Assembly (NCBI GenBank): GCA_903910215.1
Contig: CAIVYV010000017.1
Coordinates: forward strand, 1-5,149
Direction of reading: 5' to 3'
Origin: an uncultured Pseudomonadota bacterium
GTDB lineage: Bacteria > Pseudomonadota > Gammaproteobacteria > Steroidobacterales > Steroidobacteraceae
Length of the DNA: 5,149 nt
Shown here: positions 1-5,149 of the stretch, piece by piece
Layout of the letters: each line of letters starts with the position of its first letter
How positions within the stretch are numbered: position 1 is the first letter of the stretch
The notes under the pieces: generated by a model
What the model saw: the letters and a program-made list of their open reading frames with translations, nothing else
Database searches by the model: none
Told to the model about the DNA's origin: nothing
Program-made: the position numbers and the translations under genes

Positions 1-1247
1 ATGTAGCCGAGCATCACGAAGTTGCCCGAAACCACCGAGAACAACGAACGAATCAGCGACACCTTCCAGTCCAGTACACCACCGTCGCTGCGCACGATGC
101 GAATGCCCAGCAGTCGTTTTCCGGGCGTCGCGCCCCATACGGTCAGAAAGAACGTCGAGTAGACGAACCAGAAGAGCGAAAACGATACGAGTTCGCGACT
201 CTCGAGCGCCGCCATCTTGCGGCGCTGATCGCTGATGGCCTGAAGCGCAAGTGCCAGTTGGTCGCCAGTTTGCGCGTCGAGCTTGCTCATATCGACCTTG
301 AAGTTCTGGGAATCAATTTTGACGGCCTCGCCCACGCGCACGCCTTCATCGCCGATTACGATGTCATCGCCCACGCGCAAGCCCGTCTCGTCGATGACTA
401 CCCGATCTTTGGGCGTCACGCCTAGCGGCGGTGCGGCGTTGGTGTCGACGGCGGCGCTGACGTCAGGCTCGACCTCGGCGCTCATCTCCACATCGAGTGG
501 CGGGTCCGTACTAAATAAGGCGCCGATGAAAAATGCGCAGAACGCCGCATCGAGCAGCAAGGCTGCGACACGTCGTCGACGCTGCGGGTTGCGAGCTGAT
601 GTCGCCGAGGCGCCCGCCGGGCGGTCGGCACCCGTTTCGGCATAACGTCTGCTGGATGCTGCTCGCGCAGCCTCGGCTGTGGTGTCCGAGCTTTCGGCGG
701 CTTCGCCTGAGGTTGCGCCGACCCGCTTTTCGGGCACGACCTTGTACACGCGGATCTTTTCGGCGATGCCCTTGAGCTGCAGCAAACCGACCTCGCTCGA
801 AGGAACCTCCATCTTGTTCATGGCGAGGTACACGGCCTCGGTAAAGAACACCTCGCCCGCTTCGGCAATGCCGTTGATGCGTGCGGTGATGTTCACGGGT
901 TCCCCGAAGACGTCGTTATCGGCGAGGGTGACTTCGCCCGCATTGATGGCAATGCGCACATCGAGCCGATCGTCGCCGAGCTTGTGGGCATTGTGTTCGC
1001 GCAGCAAGCGCTGCACTTCGACACCGGCCAACACAGCATCGGTGGGGCTGTCAAACACTACGAGAAAGGCATCGCCGATCGTCTTGATCAGGCGGCCGCC
1101 CTTGCCTTCGAGCACGGGTAAGACGATGCCCTTGTGCTCCTCCAGCATGCGCAGGATGTCAGCACGGGTCTTGCGCGAGGTCTTCGGCGTGAAGTCCTCA
1201 ATGTCTGTGAGTAGGATCGTCAGGTTTCGCGTCGTCGCGCCGGCCAT
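1..1247 (-). CDS. Class III adenylate cyclase fused to an RDD membrane domain (3' end outside window)
   Basis: Translation from the ATG at 1247 gives 415 residues before the window ends; an in-frame TAG at 1253-1251 leaves no earlier start. Residues 8-170 form a class III nucleotidyl cyclase catalytic domain, which makes cAMP from ATP. All expected catalytic positions are visible: metal-binding D15 (LLTDIEDFT) and D59 (KTIGDAF), adenine-specifying K55 and D112, and transition-state N119 and R123 (DVFGEPVNITAR). The K/D pair argues for ATP rather than GTP. After a Ser/Ala/Glu-rich linker (172-220), a basic stretch R223-R226 leads into a hydrophobic segment 227-245 with D233 (the RDD pattern). 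A loop of about 105 residues follows, then a second membrane segment (353-371), then TPGKR 374-378 and LLGIRIV, the RDD signature. A third segment is cut by the window edge. The catalytic domain is predicted to be cytoplasmic, anchored by the RDD helices. It lies 45 bases after the oxidoreductase gene and is possibly co-transcribed. The Shine-Dalgarno is weak (GGGG, 10 bases upstream). Family assignment is confident; the signal sensed is unknown. Confidence 0.93.
   Translation of the reverse strand, partial: MAGATTRNLTILLTDIEDFTPKTSRKTRADILRMLEEHKGIVLPVLEGKGGRLIKTIGDAFLVVFDSPTDAVLAGVEVQRLLREHNAHKLGDDRLDVRIAINAGEVTLADNDVFGEPVNITARINGIAEAGEVFFTEAVYLAMNKMEVPSSEVGLLQLKGIAEKIRVYKVVPEKRVGATSGEAAESSDTTAEAARAASSRRYAETGADRPAGASATSARNPQRRRRVAALLLDAAFCAFFIGALFSTDPPLDVEMSAEVEPDVSAAVDTNAAPPLGVTPKDRVVIDETGLRVGDDIVIGDEGVRVGEAVKIDSQNFKVDMSKLDAQTGDQLALALQAISDQRRKMAALESRELVSFSLFWFVYSTFFLTVWGATPGKRLLGIRIVRSDGGVLDWKVSLIRSLFSVVSGNFVMLGY
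321..398 (-). repeat. Tandem 13-residue protein repeat in the RDD loop of the cyclase
   Basis: Residues 284-296 (VIDETGLRVGDDI) and 297-309 (VIGDEGVRVGEAV) align end to end, with V, I, G, R, V, G identical and most other positions conservative (D/E, L/V, I/V). The following KID may begin a third, broken unit. The repeat lies in the long loop between RDD membrane segments one and two, predicted to face the periplasm if the cyclase domain is cytoplasmic. The alternating hydrophobic and acidic pattern suggests short beta strands. Function unknown. Confidence 0.55.
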
Positions 1248-1292
1248 TCGCTAGGCACCCCATGGTGGCCTCAGGCCATAACGTTAACATCA
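1248..1292 (-). other. 45-bp spacer between oxidoreductase and cyclase genes, with a short hairpin
   Basis: This short same-strand gap holds an inverted repeat, TGGCC (1266-1270) and GGCCA (1274-1278), with a three-base loop, and an 8-bp palindrome TAACGTTA (1280-1287). There is no T-rich run after the hairpin on the minus strand, so it does not look like an intrinsic terminator. That leaves read-through from the oxidoreductase gene into the cyclase gene plausible. No promoter is convincing here. Confidence 0.4.
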
Positions 1293-3527
1293 CTATGAGG
1301 ATTTTGCGCTGAGCGTCGCGGCCGATGCGGCGAGGGGCAGCGCACGGACGCGCATGCCCGTGGCTGCAAACACGGCATTGACGAGTGCAGCAGCGATCGG
1401 CGGTGTGCCCGGCTCGCCGAGTCCGCCGGGTGGCGCGGTCGATGTAATGAATTCGACCTCTACAGCAGGCGCTTCACTCAGCCGCAGCAGCGGATAGTCG
1501 TGGAAGTTCTGCTGCACGACCGCGCCCGATTTCAGCGTGATCTCTTCGGCCAGTGCAGCGGACAATCCGAACAGGATGCCGCCCTCGATCTGCGCTTTGG
1601 CTGTGTCAGGGTTGATGACGATTCCGCAGTCAACGACCGCCACGACGCGTTCGGCGCGCACCGAGCCATCGGCTGCGACTGCGACATCGCAGACCTCACC
1701 GACGATGCTGCCGAAGCTTTCGATGAGCGCGACGCCACGACCGCGCCGCAGCCCAGTGGCCGCGTCCATGCTGCTGCGCGGCGTTGTGCTCCAACCGGAG
1801 ATCGTCTTGAGTCGCTCCAGCACGGCGCGATGTCGAGGCCGATCACCGAGGTTCGCCACGCGGAATTCGAACGGGTCGACGCCTGCAGCCTCGGCAAGCT
1901 CGTCAAAAAACGCTTCGACGAAGAAGCCGTGCTGCGAGAACGCGACTGAGCGCCACGGGCCCTCAGGCACATGGCTCTGCATCGGCACACTGCGAATGTC
2001 CTGATTGGGTATGCCATAGAGCGGCCGCGCCGCAGCGCCTTCGCTGCGACCCGTGAAGCGCCCCCGCCAGGCAAGCGGTGCGCCTGCCGCACTCACGGCA
2101 CCCTCGAAGCGCGCGCTTACCGCCGGGCGGTAGAAGCCATGGCGCACGTCTTGCTCGCGACTCCACATTAGCTTGACCGGCGCTGGAGCCATCGCCATGG
2201 CAATGCAGGTGGCTTGCTCAACGTAGTCGCCTTCGAGCGGCATGCGGCGCCCGAAGCCGCCGCCGCTCGGGTGGTTATGTACCGTGACGCGCTCCGCGTC
2301 GATGCCGCTGACTTTTGCAACACGCCGCCGCGTCTGCAGCGGATCCTGCACGCCGGTCCAGATCTCTGCGCGCCCATCCGCGATGCGCACGGTCGCGCAC
2401 ATCGGTTCCATGGTCGCGTGATAAAGATAAGGCACGCGGTAATCGGCCTCGATGCGTCGCGAGCCTTCCACGAGGGCGGCGTCGACATCACCAACGGAAT
2501 GATCGTTATCGCCGCGCTCGGTGCGCAGCGTCTGTTGCTGCTGGTCAAACCAGGCCGCGCTCGTGAACGACTCATGACCGGCCGTCCCGAAGCGCGGCGA
2601 CAGCGCCGCGAGCGCCGTCTGGGCCTGCCAGTGGGTCTCGGCTACGACAGCCACGGCCTGCTCGAGTTCGACGACGCGCTTTACACCCGCGCGAGCCATA
2701 GCGGTCGCGGAGTCGACCGACTCGAGGCGTCCGCCAAACACGGGTGCGGCCATCAGCGCCGCATGCAGCATGTCCGGCAGCCGTACATCAACTGCGTACA
2801 CGGCCGTACCATCGACTTTCGCCGGCACATCGAGGCGGTGCCGCGGCGTACCGACAATCCGGTAGTCCGCGGGCGCTTTGAGCGCCGGACGCTGCGGCGG
2901 CTCGAGTTGTATGGCCGCTTCGATGAGTTCTTCGTAGCCCGCGCTTCGGCCACTCGCCGTATGGCTGACGCGTGAATCGGCCGTCGAGAGTTCGGCCACC
3001 GGTACCGACCAGCGCGCCGCTGCCGCACGCAGCAGCATATCGCGCGCCGCCGCACCGGCGATGCGCATGCCATACCAGCCGGTGCCGCGTACGCTGACGC
3101 TGCCGCCTGTGATCTGGAAGTCGAGTAGCTGCGTGAGCTTGAACGCCGACCAGTCCGCGCCGCGATCAAGCATGCGGGGCAACTGCAGTGCTCCGCCAAA
3201 GAATCCGCGCAGTACATGACCGTTGGCGTAGTCGTCCGTCGCCGGGGCCTCTTCGACTCGCACGCGCGACCAGTCCGCATCGAGCTCTTCGGCCAGCATC
3301 ATCGCGAGTGCGGTGTGCGTGCCTTGGCCTAAGTCGGCGTGCGGTACGATGGCCACGACATCGCCTGTCGGTGTGATGCGAACCCAGGTGGCGAGTTGCC
3401 CGCCCTGCGCATCAGGCCGCAGCGCTAGCCTATTGGGCGCCAAGGCAACGACGCCAACGCCGACGAGCAGCGTTCCACCAACGAGGCCGCCCGTGGCGAT
3501 GACTGCGCGGCGCGTCCACTTACCCAT
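1293..3527 (-). CDS. iorB: Tat-exported molybdopterin-binding oxidoreductase large subunit, isoquinoline 1-oxidoreductase beta type
   Basis: The 744-residue product belongs to the xanthine dehydrogenase / aldehyde oxidase molybdenum hydroxylases, specifically the IorB-like branch, which hydroxylates N-heterocycles or oxidises aldehydes next to the ring or carbonyl carbon. The N-terminus MGKWTRRAVIATGG followed by a hydrophobic stretch is a twin-arginine signal (R6, R7), placing the enzyme in or facing the periplasm. Family motifs in order: GQGTHT 67-72, AEEL near 79-82, TGGSVSVRG 140-148, RLDVPAKVDG near 231-240, GGGFGRR 422-428, REQD 457-460, VVDCGIVINP 630-639, and GLGEPG near the end, where E705 fits the catalytic glutamate. 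Length matches known IorB proteins (about 750-780). A longer reading from a TTG at 3599 exists, but the ATG at 3527 has GAGG six bases upstream and puts the Tat motif at the very N-terminus. The partner [2Fe-2S] subunit is not adjacent. Subfamily is confident; the true substrate is not known, so the symbol is by resemblance. Confidence 0.9.
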   Translation of the reverse strand: MGKWTRRAVIATGGLVGGTLLVGVGVVALAPNRLALRPDAQGGQLATWVRITPTGDVVAIVPHADLGQGTHTALAMMLAEELDADWSRVRVEEAPATDDYANGHVLRGFFGGALQLPRMLDRGADWSAFKLTQLLDFQITGGSVSVRGTGWYGMRIAGAAARDMLLRAAAARWSVPVAELSTADSRVSHTASGRSAGYEELIEAAIQLEPPQRPALKAPADYRIVGTPRHRLDVPAKVDGTAVYAVDVRLPDMLHAALMAAPVFGGRLESVDSATAMARAGVKRVVELEQAVAVVAETHWQAQTALAALSPRFGTAGHESFTSAAWFDQQQQTLRTERGDNDHSVGDVDAALVEGSRRIEADYRVPYLYHATMEPMCATVRIADGRAEIWTGVQDPLQTRRRVAKVSGIDAERVTVHNHPSGGGFGRRMPLEGDYVEQATCIAMAMAPAPVKLMWSREQDVRHGFYRPAVSARFEGAVSAAGAPLAWRGRFTGRSEGAAARPLYGIPNQDIRSVPMQSHVPEGPWRSVAFSQHGFFVEAFFDELAEAAGVDPFEFRVANLGDRPRHRAVLERLKTISGWSTTPRSSMDAATGLRRGRGVALIESFGSIVGEVCDVAVAADGSVRAERVVAVVDCGIVINPDTAKAQIEGGILFGLSAALAEEITLKSGAVVQQNFHDYPLLRLSEAPAVEVEFITSTAPPGGLGEPGTPPIAAALVNAVFAATGMRVRALPLAASAATLSAKSS

Positions 3528-3533
3528 GCTTCG

Positions 3534-3537
3534 CCTC
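3534..3537 (-). promoter_or_regulatory. Shine-Dalgarno of the oxidoreductase gene
   Basis: GAGG on the minus strand lies six bases upstream of the ATG at 3527. It decides the start against the longer reading from the TTG at 3599, which has no comparable site and would put 24 residues in front of the twin-arginine signal. Confidence 0.7.
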
Positions 3538-3546
3538 AAGGTTGGC

Positions 3547-3562
3547 CCGGAAAACGTTCCGG
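3547..3562 (-). other. Hairpin in the leader of the oxidoreductase gene
   Basis: CCGGAA and TTCCGG form a perfect 6-bp stem with a four-base loop, nine bases upstream of the GAGG ribosome binding site. No T run follows, so it is not an intrinsic terminator. It could modestly affect translation or mRNA stability, or simply be chance; nothing else in the leader supports a specific regulator. Confidence 0.35.
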
Positions 3563-3595
3563 ATACGCGCCCCGAAGTTAACGCATCACCGCGGA

Positions 3596-3758
3596 TCAAT
3601 CACCCCATTTGAGACGAAACAGACGTTCAATCATCAACCAAGGGTTCGCAATGATGAAAAGCCAGGTGGGGTAGTGCGTCCTCCGCCAGCGCGCGTCGCC
3701 CATCTCCGCACGACGTTCCAGCAGTCGTTTCACCGCGCTCATTGATCGTGAGCAGGAG
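3596..3758 (-). pseudogene. 3' part of a small ORF interrupted by the IS element
   Basis: From the IS edge this frame reads 53 codons to a TGA at 3598-3596. The C-terminal part is basic and amphipathic (KRLLERRAEMGDARWRR), then aromatic and hydrophobic (YPTWLFIIANPWLMIERLF), ending RLKWGD. If the IS is removed, the frame joins exactly to the ATG at 5049, giving a 67-residue protein sited between the SDR and the oxidoreductase. An internal ATG at 3742 could still give 48 residues but has no Shine-Dalgarno. I do not recognise the family. It may be a small membrane-associated protein, or the in-frame join may be chance (about one in three, given open frames on both sides). Without the IS the gap to the oxidoreductase start is 68 bases. 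Confidence 0.45.
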
Positions 3759-3785
3759 TGGGCTTCCCCCGATTTCCCGGACACC
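3759..3785. repeat. Terminal inverted repeat of the IS, orfB side
   Basis: Begins TGGGCTTCCCCCGA on the plus strand and ends GGACACC. It pairs with the repeat at 4982-5008 at 23 of 27 positions. Beginning with TG is usual for IS3-family ends. The orfB stop codon lies only 5 bases inside it. Confidence 0.9.
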
Positions 3786-3789
3786 ACCC

Positions 3790-4656
3790 TTAGGCTTTCG
3801 TCGCCAGCCGTTCGAACTCTACTGGGCTGACATAACCGATCGTTGAGTGACGACGACGAACATTGTAGAACCGCTCGACGTAATCGAACAAATCGGCTCG
3901 ACATTGATTGCGCGAGCGATACTGAATACGACTCGTGCGCTCGGTTTTCAAGCTCGAGAAGAAACTCTCCATCGCCGAGTTGTCCCAGACGTCACCGCGA
4001 CGGCTCATGCTGCAGGTGATGCCGAACTCGGCGAGCAGTGTCTGGAAGCGCTCGCTCGTGTACTGGCTTCCCTGATCCGAATGATGCAGCAACTCACGAG
4101 GCTTGCCTCTTCTCCAGACTGCCATGACCAGCGCATCGGTTACCAGCTCTGCCGTCATCTCCTGACTCATCGACCAGCCCACGATGCGACGGGAGAACAG
4201 ATCAAGGACCACGGCAAAGTACAGCCAGCCTTCATCCGTCCAGATGTATGTGAAATCAGCAACCCATCGTTGGTTCGGTGCCGTCGCTTCGAACTGCCGA
4301 TTAAGCAAGTTCGGGGCAATGCAATGCTCAGGTCGCGCGCCAAGGTCCTCTGGCAGTCTGCGTCGCTTGCGGCGGGCCTTAAGGCCCGCCGCAAGCATCA
4401 AGCGGGCCACGCGGTTCTCACCGCAGCGATAACCCCAAGCGATCAGATCGCGCCAGATGCGTGGACTGCCATAGGTGCGATCGCTCTGCTCGAAGCTCTC
4501 GCGGATGAGCGCCAGAAGTTCACGGTTGGCTTTGGCCCGATCACTCTCGGGTCTACCCAGCCACTCGTAGAACCCTGCTCTCGAGACACCGAGCGTCTGG
4601 CACATCAACTGCGTCTGCCAGATACCGCGATGCTTGGCGATGAACGCAAACCTCAC
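3790..4656 (-). CDS. IS3-family transposase OrfB (DDE integrase core)
   Basis: OrfB is the catalytic half of the transposase, normally made as an OrfAB fusion that cuts and joins the IS ends. The 288 residues begin with a GTG at 4656 that overlaps the orfA stop. Residues 38-86 form the HTH_21-type region (YGSPRI at 62-67), and 125-285 the rve-type integrase core. The acidic triad is D134 (WVADFTY), D194 (HHSDQGSQYTS) and E230 (DNSAMESFF), with 35 residues between the last two, the classic DD(35)E spacing; the C-terminal RRRHSTIGYVSPVEFE motif is also present. The GTG has AAGGA six bases upstream, so some separate OrfB may be made. The frame is intact from start to stop at 3792-3790. Residues 88-98 are encoded by a perfect palindrome described separately. 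Confidence 0.95.
   Translation of the reverse strand: MRFAFIAKHRGIWQTQLMCQTLGVSRAGFYEWLGRPESDRAKANRELLALIRESFEQSDRTYGSPRIWRDLIAWGYRCGENRVARLMLAAGLKARRKRRRLPEDLGARPEHCIAPNLLNRQFEATAPNQRWVADFTYIWTDEGWLYFAVVLDLFSRRIVGWSMSQEMTAELVTDALVMAVWRRGKPRELLHHSDQGSQYTSERFQTLLAEFGITCSMSRRGDVWDNSAMESFFSSLKTERTSRIQYRSRNQCRADLFDYVERFYNVRRRHSTIGYVSPVEFERLATKA
4365..4396. repeat. Perfect 32-bp palindrome inside orfB
   Basis: The 16-base arm GCTTGCGGCGGGCCTT is followed directly by its exact reverse complement, centred on CCTTAAGG between 4380 and 4381. It encodes LAAGLKARRKR on the minus strand. A 32-bp perfect palindrome without spacer is far longer than expected by chance. In mRNA it could fold into a strong GC-rich stem. 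Confidence 0.9.
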
Positions 4657-4946
4657 GGCGGATCCTTGGCAAAGAAGGCGATGGCTTTTTTTAAAATGTC
4701 GCGCTCCGCCTTGGTGCGAGCAAGTTCCCTACGAAGCTGGGCAAGTTCGGCATCTTCAGACTTCATCACCCCGCGTCCAGGAAAAGCACTCCCCTTGCCG
4801 GAGGCTGCTTCGCGAACCCAGCGGCCAAGTACGTTCTCCCCGATACCCAAATCCCGAGCGGCCTGTGCAACCCTCACGCCCCGCTCGCTCACCAGCTTCA
4901 CTGCCTCGAGCTTGAACTCCCGAGTGAACAACCTTCGAGTACCCAT
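4653..4946 (-). CDS. IS3-family transposase OrfA (DNA-binding, HTH and leucine zipper)
   Basis: The 97-residue product starts at an ATG with GGAGG (4957-4953) six bases upstream. Residues 6-45 form the HTH of the Tnp_1 type (RREFTREFK-like start; AQAARDLGIG then LGRWVREA), which binds the IS ends. Residues 64-88 are a coiled coil with leucines at 68, 71, 75 and 85, used for multimerisation. OrfA ends at a TGA overlapping the orfB GTG (GTGA). The A7 run at 4692-4686 (codons 85-87, Leu-Lys-Lys) allows a -1 slip into the orfB frame, giving a fusion of about 385 residues. OrfA alone usually acts as a regulator or inhibitor of transposition in this family. Confidence 0.94.
   Translation of the reverse strand: MGTRRLFTREFKLEAVKLVSERGVRVAQAARDLGIGENVLGRWVREAASGKGSAFPGRGVMKSEDAELAQLRRELARTKAERDILKKAIAFFAKDPP
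4663..4667 (-). promoter_or_regulatory. Possible Shine-Dalgarno for separate OrfB translation
   Basis: AAGGA on the minus strand lies six bases upstream of the GTG at 4656, inside orfA. It would allow OrfB to be started independently by ribosomes finishing orfA, in addition to the frameshift fusion. Position and spacing are good, but whether it is used cannot be told from sequence. Confidence 0.45.
4686..4692 (-). promoter_or_regulatory. Slippery A7 site for -1 ribosomal frameshifting between orfA and orfB
   Basis: On the minus strand the frame reads TTA AAA AAA GCC, so the heptamer A AAA AAA permits tandem re-pairing one base back. The shifted frame stays open through ten codons to the orfB GTG and onward to the orfB stop. 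The site is 30 bases upstream of the orfA stop. Such A-rich sites are known to drive OrfAB fusion in IS3 elements. I see no clear stimulatory stem-loop just downstream. Confidence 0.8.
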
Positions 4947-4952
4947 CCCATA

Positions 4953-4957
4953 CCTCC
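4953..4957 (-). promoter_or_regulatory. Shine-Dalgarno of orfA
   Basis: GGAGG on the minus strand, six bases upstream of the ATG at 4946. It selects that ATG over the out-of-frame ATG at 4951. Confidence 0.75.
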
Positions 4958-4981
4958 GAGATCATCTTTACACCTTATCTC

Positions 4982-5008
4982 GGTGTCTGGAATCTCGGGG
5001 GAAGCCCA
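4982..5008. repeat. Terminal inverted repeat of the IS, orfA side
   Basis: Read on the minus strand it begins TGGGCTTCCCCCGA and ends AGACACC, matching the other end at 23 of 27 positions (differences at repeat positions 15, 16, 18 and 21). It is the upstream end with respect to the transposase genes. Confidence 0.9.
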
Positions 5009-5049
5009 TACCACGGATTCCAGGGTCTCGGGCATCCCGGTTCGGACAT
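5009..5049 (-). pseudogene. 5' part of the small ORF interrupted by the IS element
   Basis: An ATG at 5049 follows the SDR stop by 13 bases and has AGGA (5061-5058) eight bases upstream, overlapping the SDR end in the way seen in operons. Thirteen codons (MSEPGCPRPWNPW) and two bases of a fourteenth are left before the IS edge. Joined to 3758, the split codon becomes TAC (Tyr) and the frame runs on to 3596. This is the best evidence that the segment at 3596-3758 was once part of a gene. The product family is not recognised. Confidence 0.45.
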
Positions 5050-5062
5050 GGGTGGGATCCTC

Positions 5063-5149
5063 TCAGACGACCGAGTTTCCCCCATCGACCGGCAGCGCCG
5101 CACCCGTGATGTAGCTGGCATCGTCGCTGCATAGCCAGACAGCGACTCG
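5063..5149 (-). CDS. Short-chain dehydrogenase/reductase, C-terminal end (rest outside window)
   Basis: The last 28 codons are visible, ending at a TGA at 5065-5063. The peptide VAVWLCSDDASYITGAALPVDGG, followed by NSVV, is the standard C-terminus of classical SDR enzymes (the F-L-x-S-D-x-A-S-Y-I-T-G-x-x-x-x-V-D-G-G pattern), which oxidise or reduce alcohols and ketones with NAD(P). The Rossmann nucleotide-binding region and the Tyr-Lys active site lie beyond the right edge, so cofactor and substrate cannot be judged. It is on the same strand as, and immediately upstream of, the interrupted small ORF, suggesting one transcription unit before the IS arrived. Confidence 0.88.
   Translation of the reverse strand, partial: RVAVWLCSDDASYITGAALPVDGGNSVV

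Larger units (their letters stand above)
3759..5008 (-). mobile_element. Complete IS3-family insertion sequence, 1250 bp
   Basis: The element is bounded by 27-bp inverted repeats that match at 23 positions; the outermost 14 (TGGGCTTCCCCCGA) are identical. Inside are orfA and orfB, overlapping, in the -1 arrangement typical of IS3 elements, with an A7 slippery run. Size, gene order and DDE transposase are all standard for the family. Both ORFs appear intact, so the copy could be active. The bases just outside the ends differ (GAG on the left, TAC on the right, plus strand), so no 3-4 bp target duplication is visible. I do not assign the IS subgroup or name. Confidence 0.93.

Noticed and set aside
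679..1254. 191-codon plus-strand frame over the cyclase catalytic domain
   Set aside because: The opposite strand carries all catalytic cyclase residues; this is a shadow frame.
2214..2975. 253-codon plus-strand frame inside the oxidoreductase gene
   Set aside because: It is antisense to a gene with clear family motifs throughout; the translated sequence is Arg/His-rich and resembles no family.
3528..3599. Longer N-terminus of the oxidoreductase from a TTG at 3599
   Set aside because: There is no Shine-Dalgarno, it would bury the twin-arginine signal, and the ATG at 3527 has GAGG at ideal spacing.
4961..4989. Possible promoter CAGACA - 17 bases - GATGAT ahead of orfA
   Set aside because: Only 4 of 6 matches in each box, and the implied start would fall on the Shine-Dalgarno, leaving almost no leader.
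4987..5023. 8-bp inverted repeat CTGGAATC / GATTCCAG spanning the IS edge
   Set aside because: It is short, with a 21-base spacer, one arm in the IS and one in flanking DNA; most likely coincidence.
5029..5039. Small hairpin CGGG-CAT-CCCG after the SDR gene as a terminator
   Set aside because: Only a 4-bp stem and no T run on either side; it also lies within the interrupted small ORF.
3847..5109. 420-codon open frame on the plus strand across the whole IS
   Set aside because: It is antisense to orfA and orfB, has no domain resemblance, crosses both the IS edge and the SDR end, and reflects codon bias in GC-rich DNA.

Overview
The window is GC-rich, tightly packed bacterial DNA in which every gene I can support lies on the minus strand. 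So transcription runs from the right edge to the left. The gene content fits a proteobacterium, perhaps a soil or aquatic gammaproteobacterium: a Tat-exported molybdenum hydroxylase of the isoquinoline 1-oxidoreductase type, a class III cyclase fused to an RDD membrane domain, an SDR and an IS3-family element. The taxon is inferred from gene style only; there is no rRNA or other marker.

Layout in transcription order: (1) 5149-5063, the last 28 codons of a short-chain dehydrogenase/reductase. (2) A small ORF starting at 5049, cut after 41 bases by an insertion sequence and resuming at 3758, with its stop at 3596. (3) The insertion, a complete 1250-bp IS3-family element (3759-5008) with 27-bp terminal inverted repeats, orfA, a slippery A7 run and orfB with all DDE residues. 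(4) A 744-codon gene for an IorB-like molybdopterin-binding subunit (3527-1293), preceded by a good Shine-Dalgarno and a small hairpin. (5) After 45 bases, a class III adenylate cyclase with an RDD domain (1247 to the left edge, C-terminus cut off).

Without the IS, the gaps are about 13, 68 and 45 bases, so the SDR, small ORF, oxidoreductase and cyclase may once have formed one transcription unit. The IS would now separate the SDR promoter from the downstream genes, or supply a new one. The iron-sulfur partner (IorA type) that an IorB subunit needs is not next to it on either side.

The main points for a second look are the small ORF that reads through in frame when the IS is removed, the absence of a target-site duplication, the cyclase with a long, repeat-containing loop inside its RDD domain, the orphan IorB, and a perfect 32-bp palindrome inside orfB. 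I found no tRNA, rRNA, CRISPR array, riboswitch or convincing terminator. I do not see strong evidence of a wholly new system.
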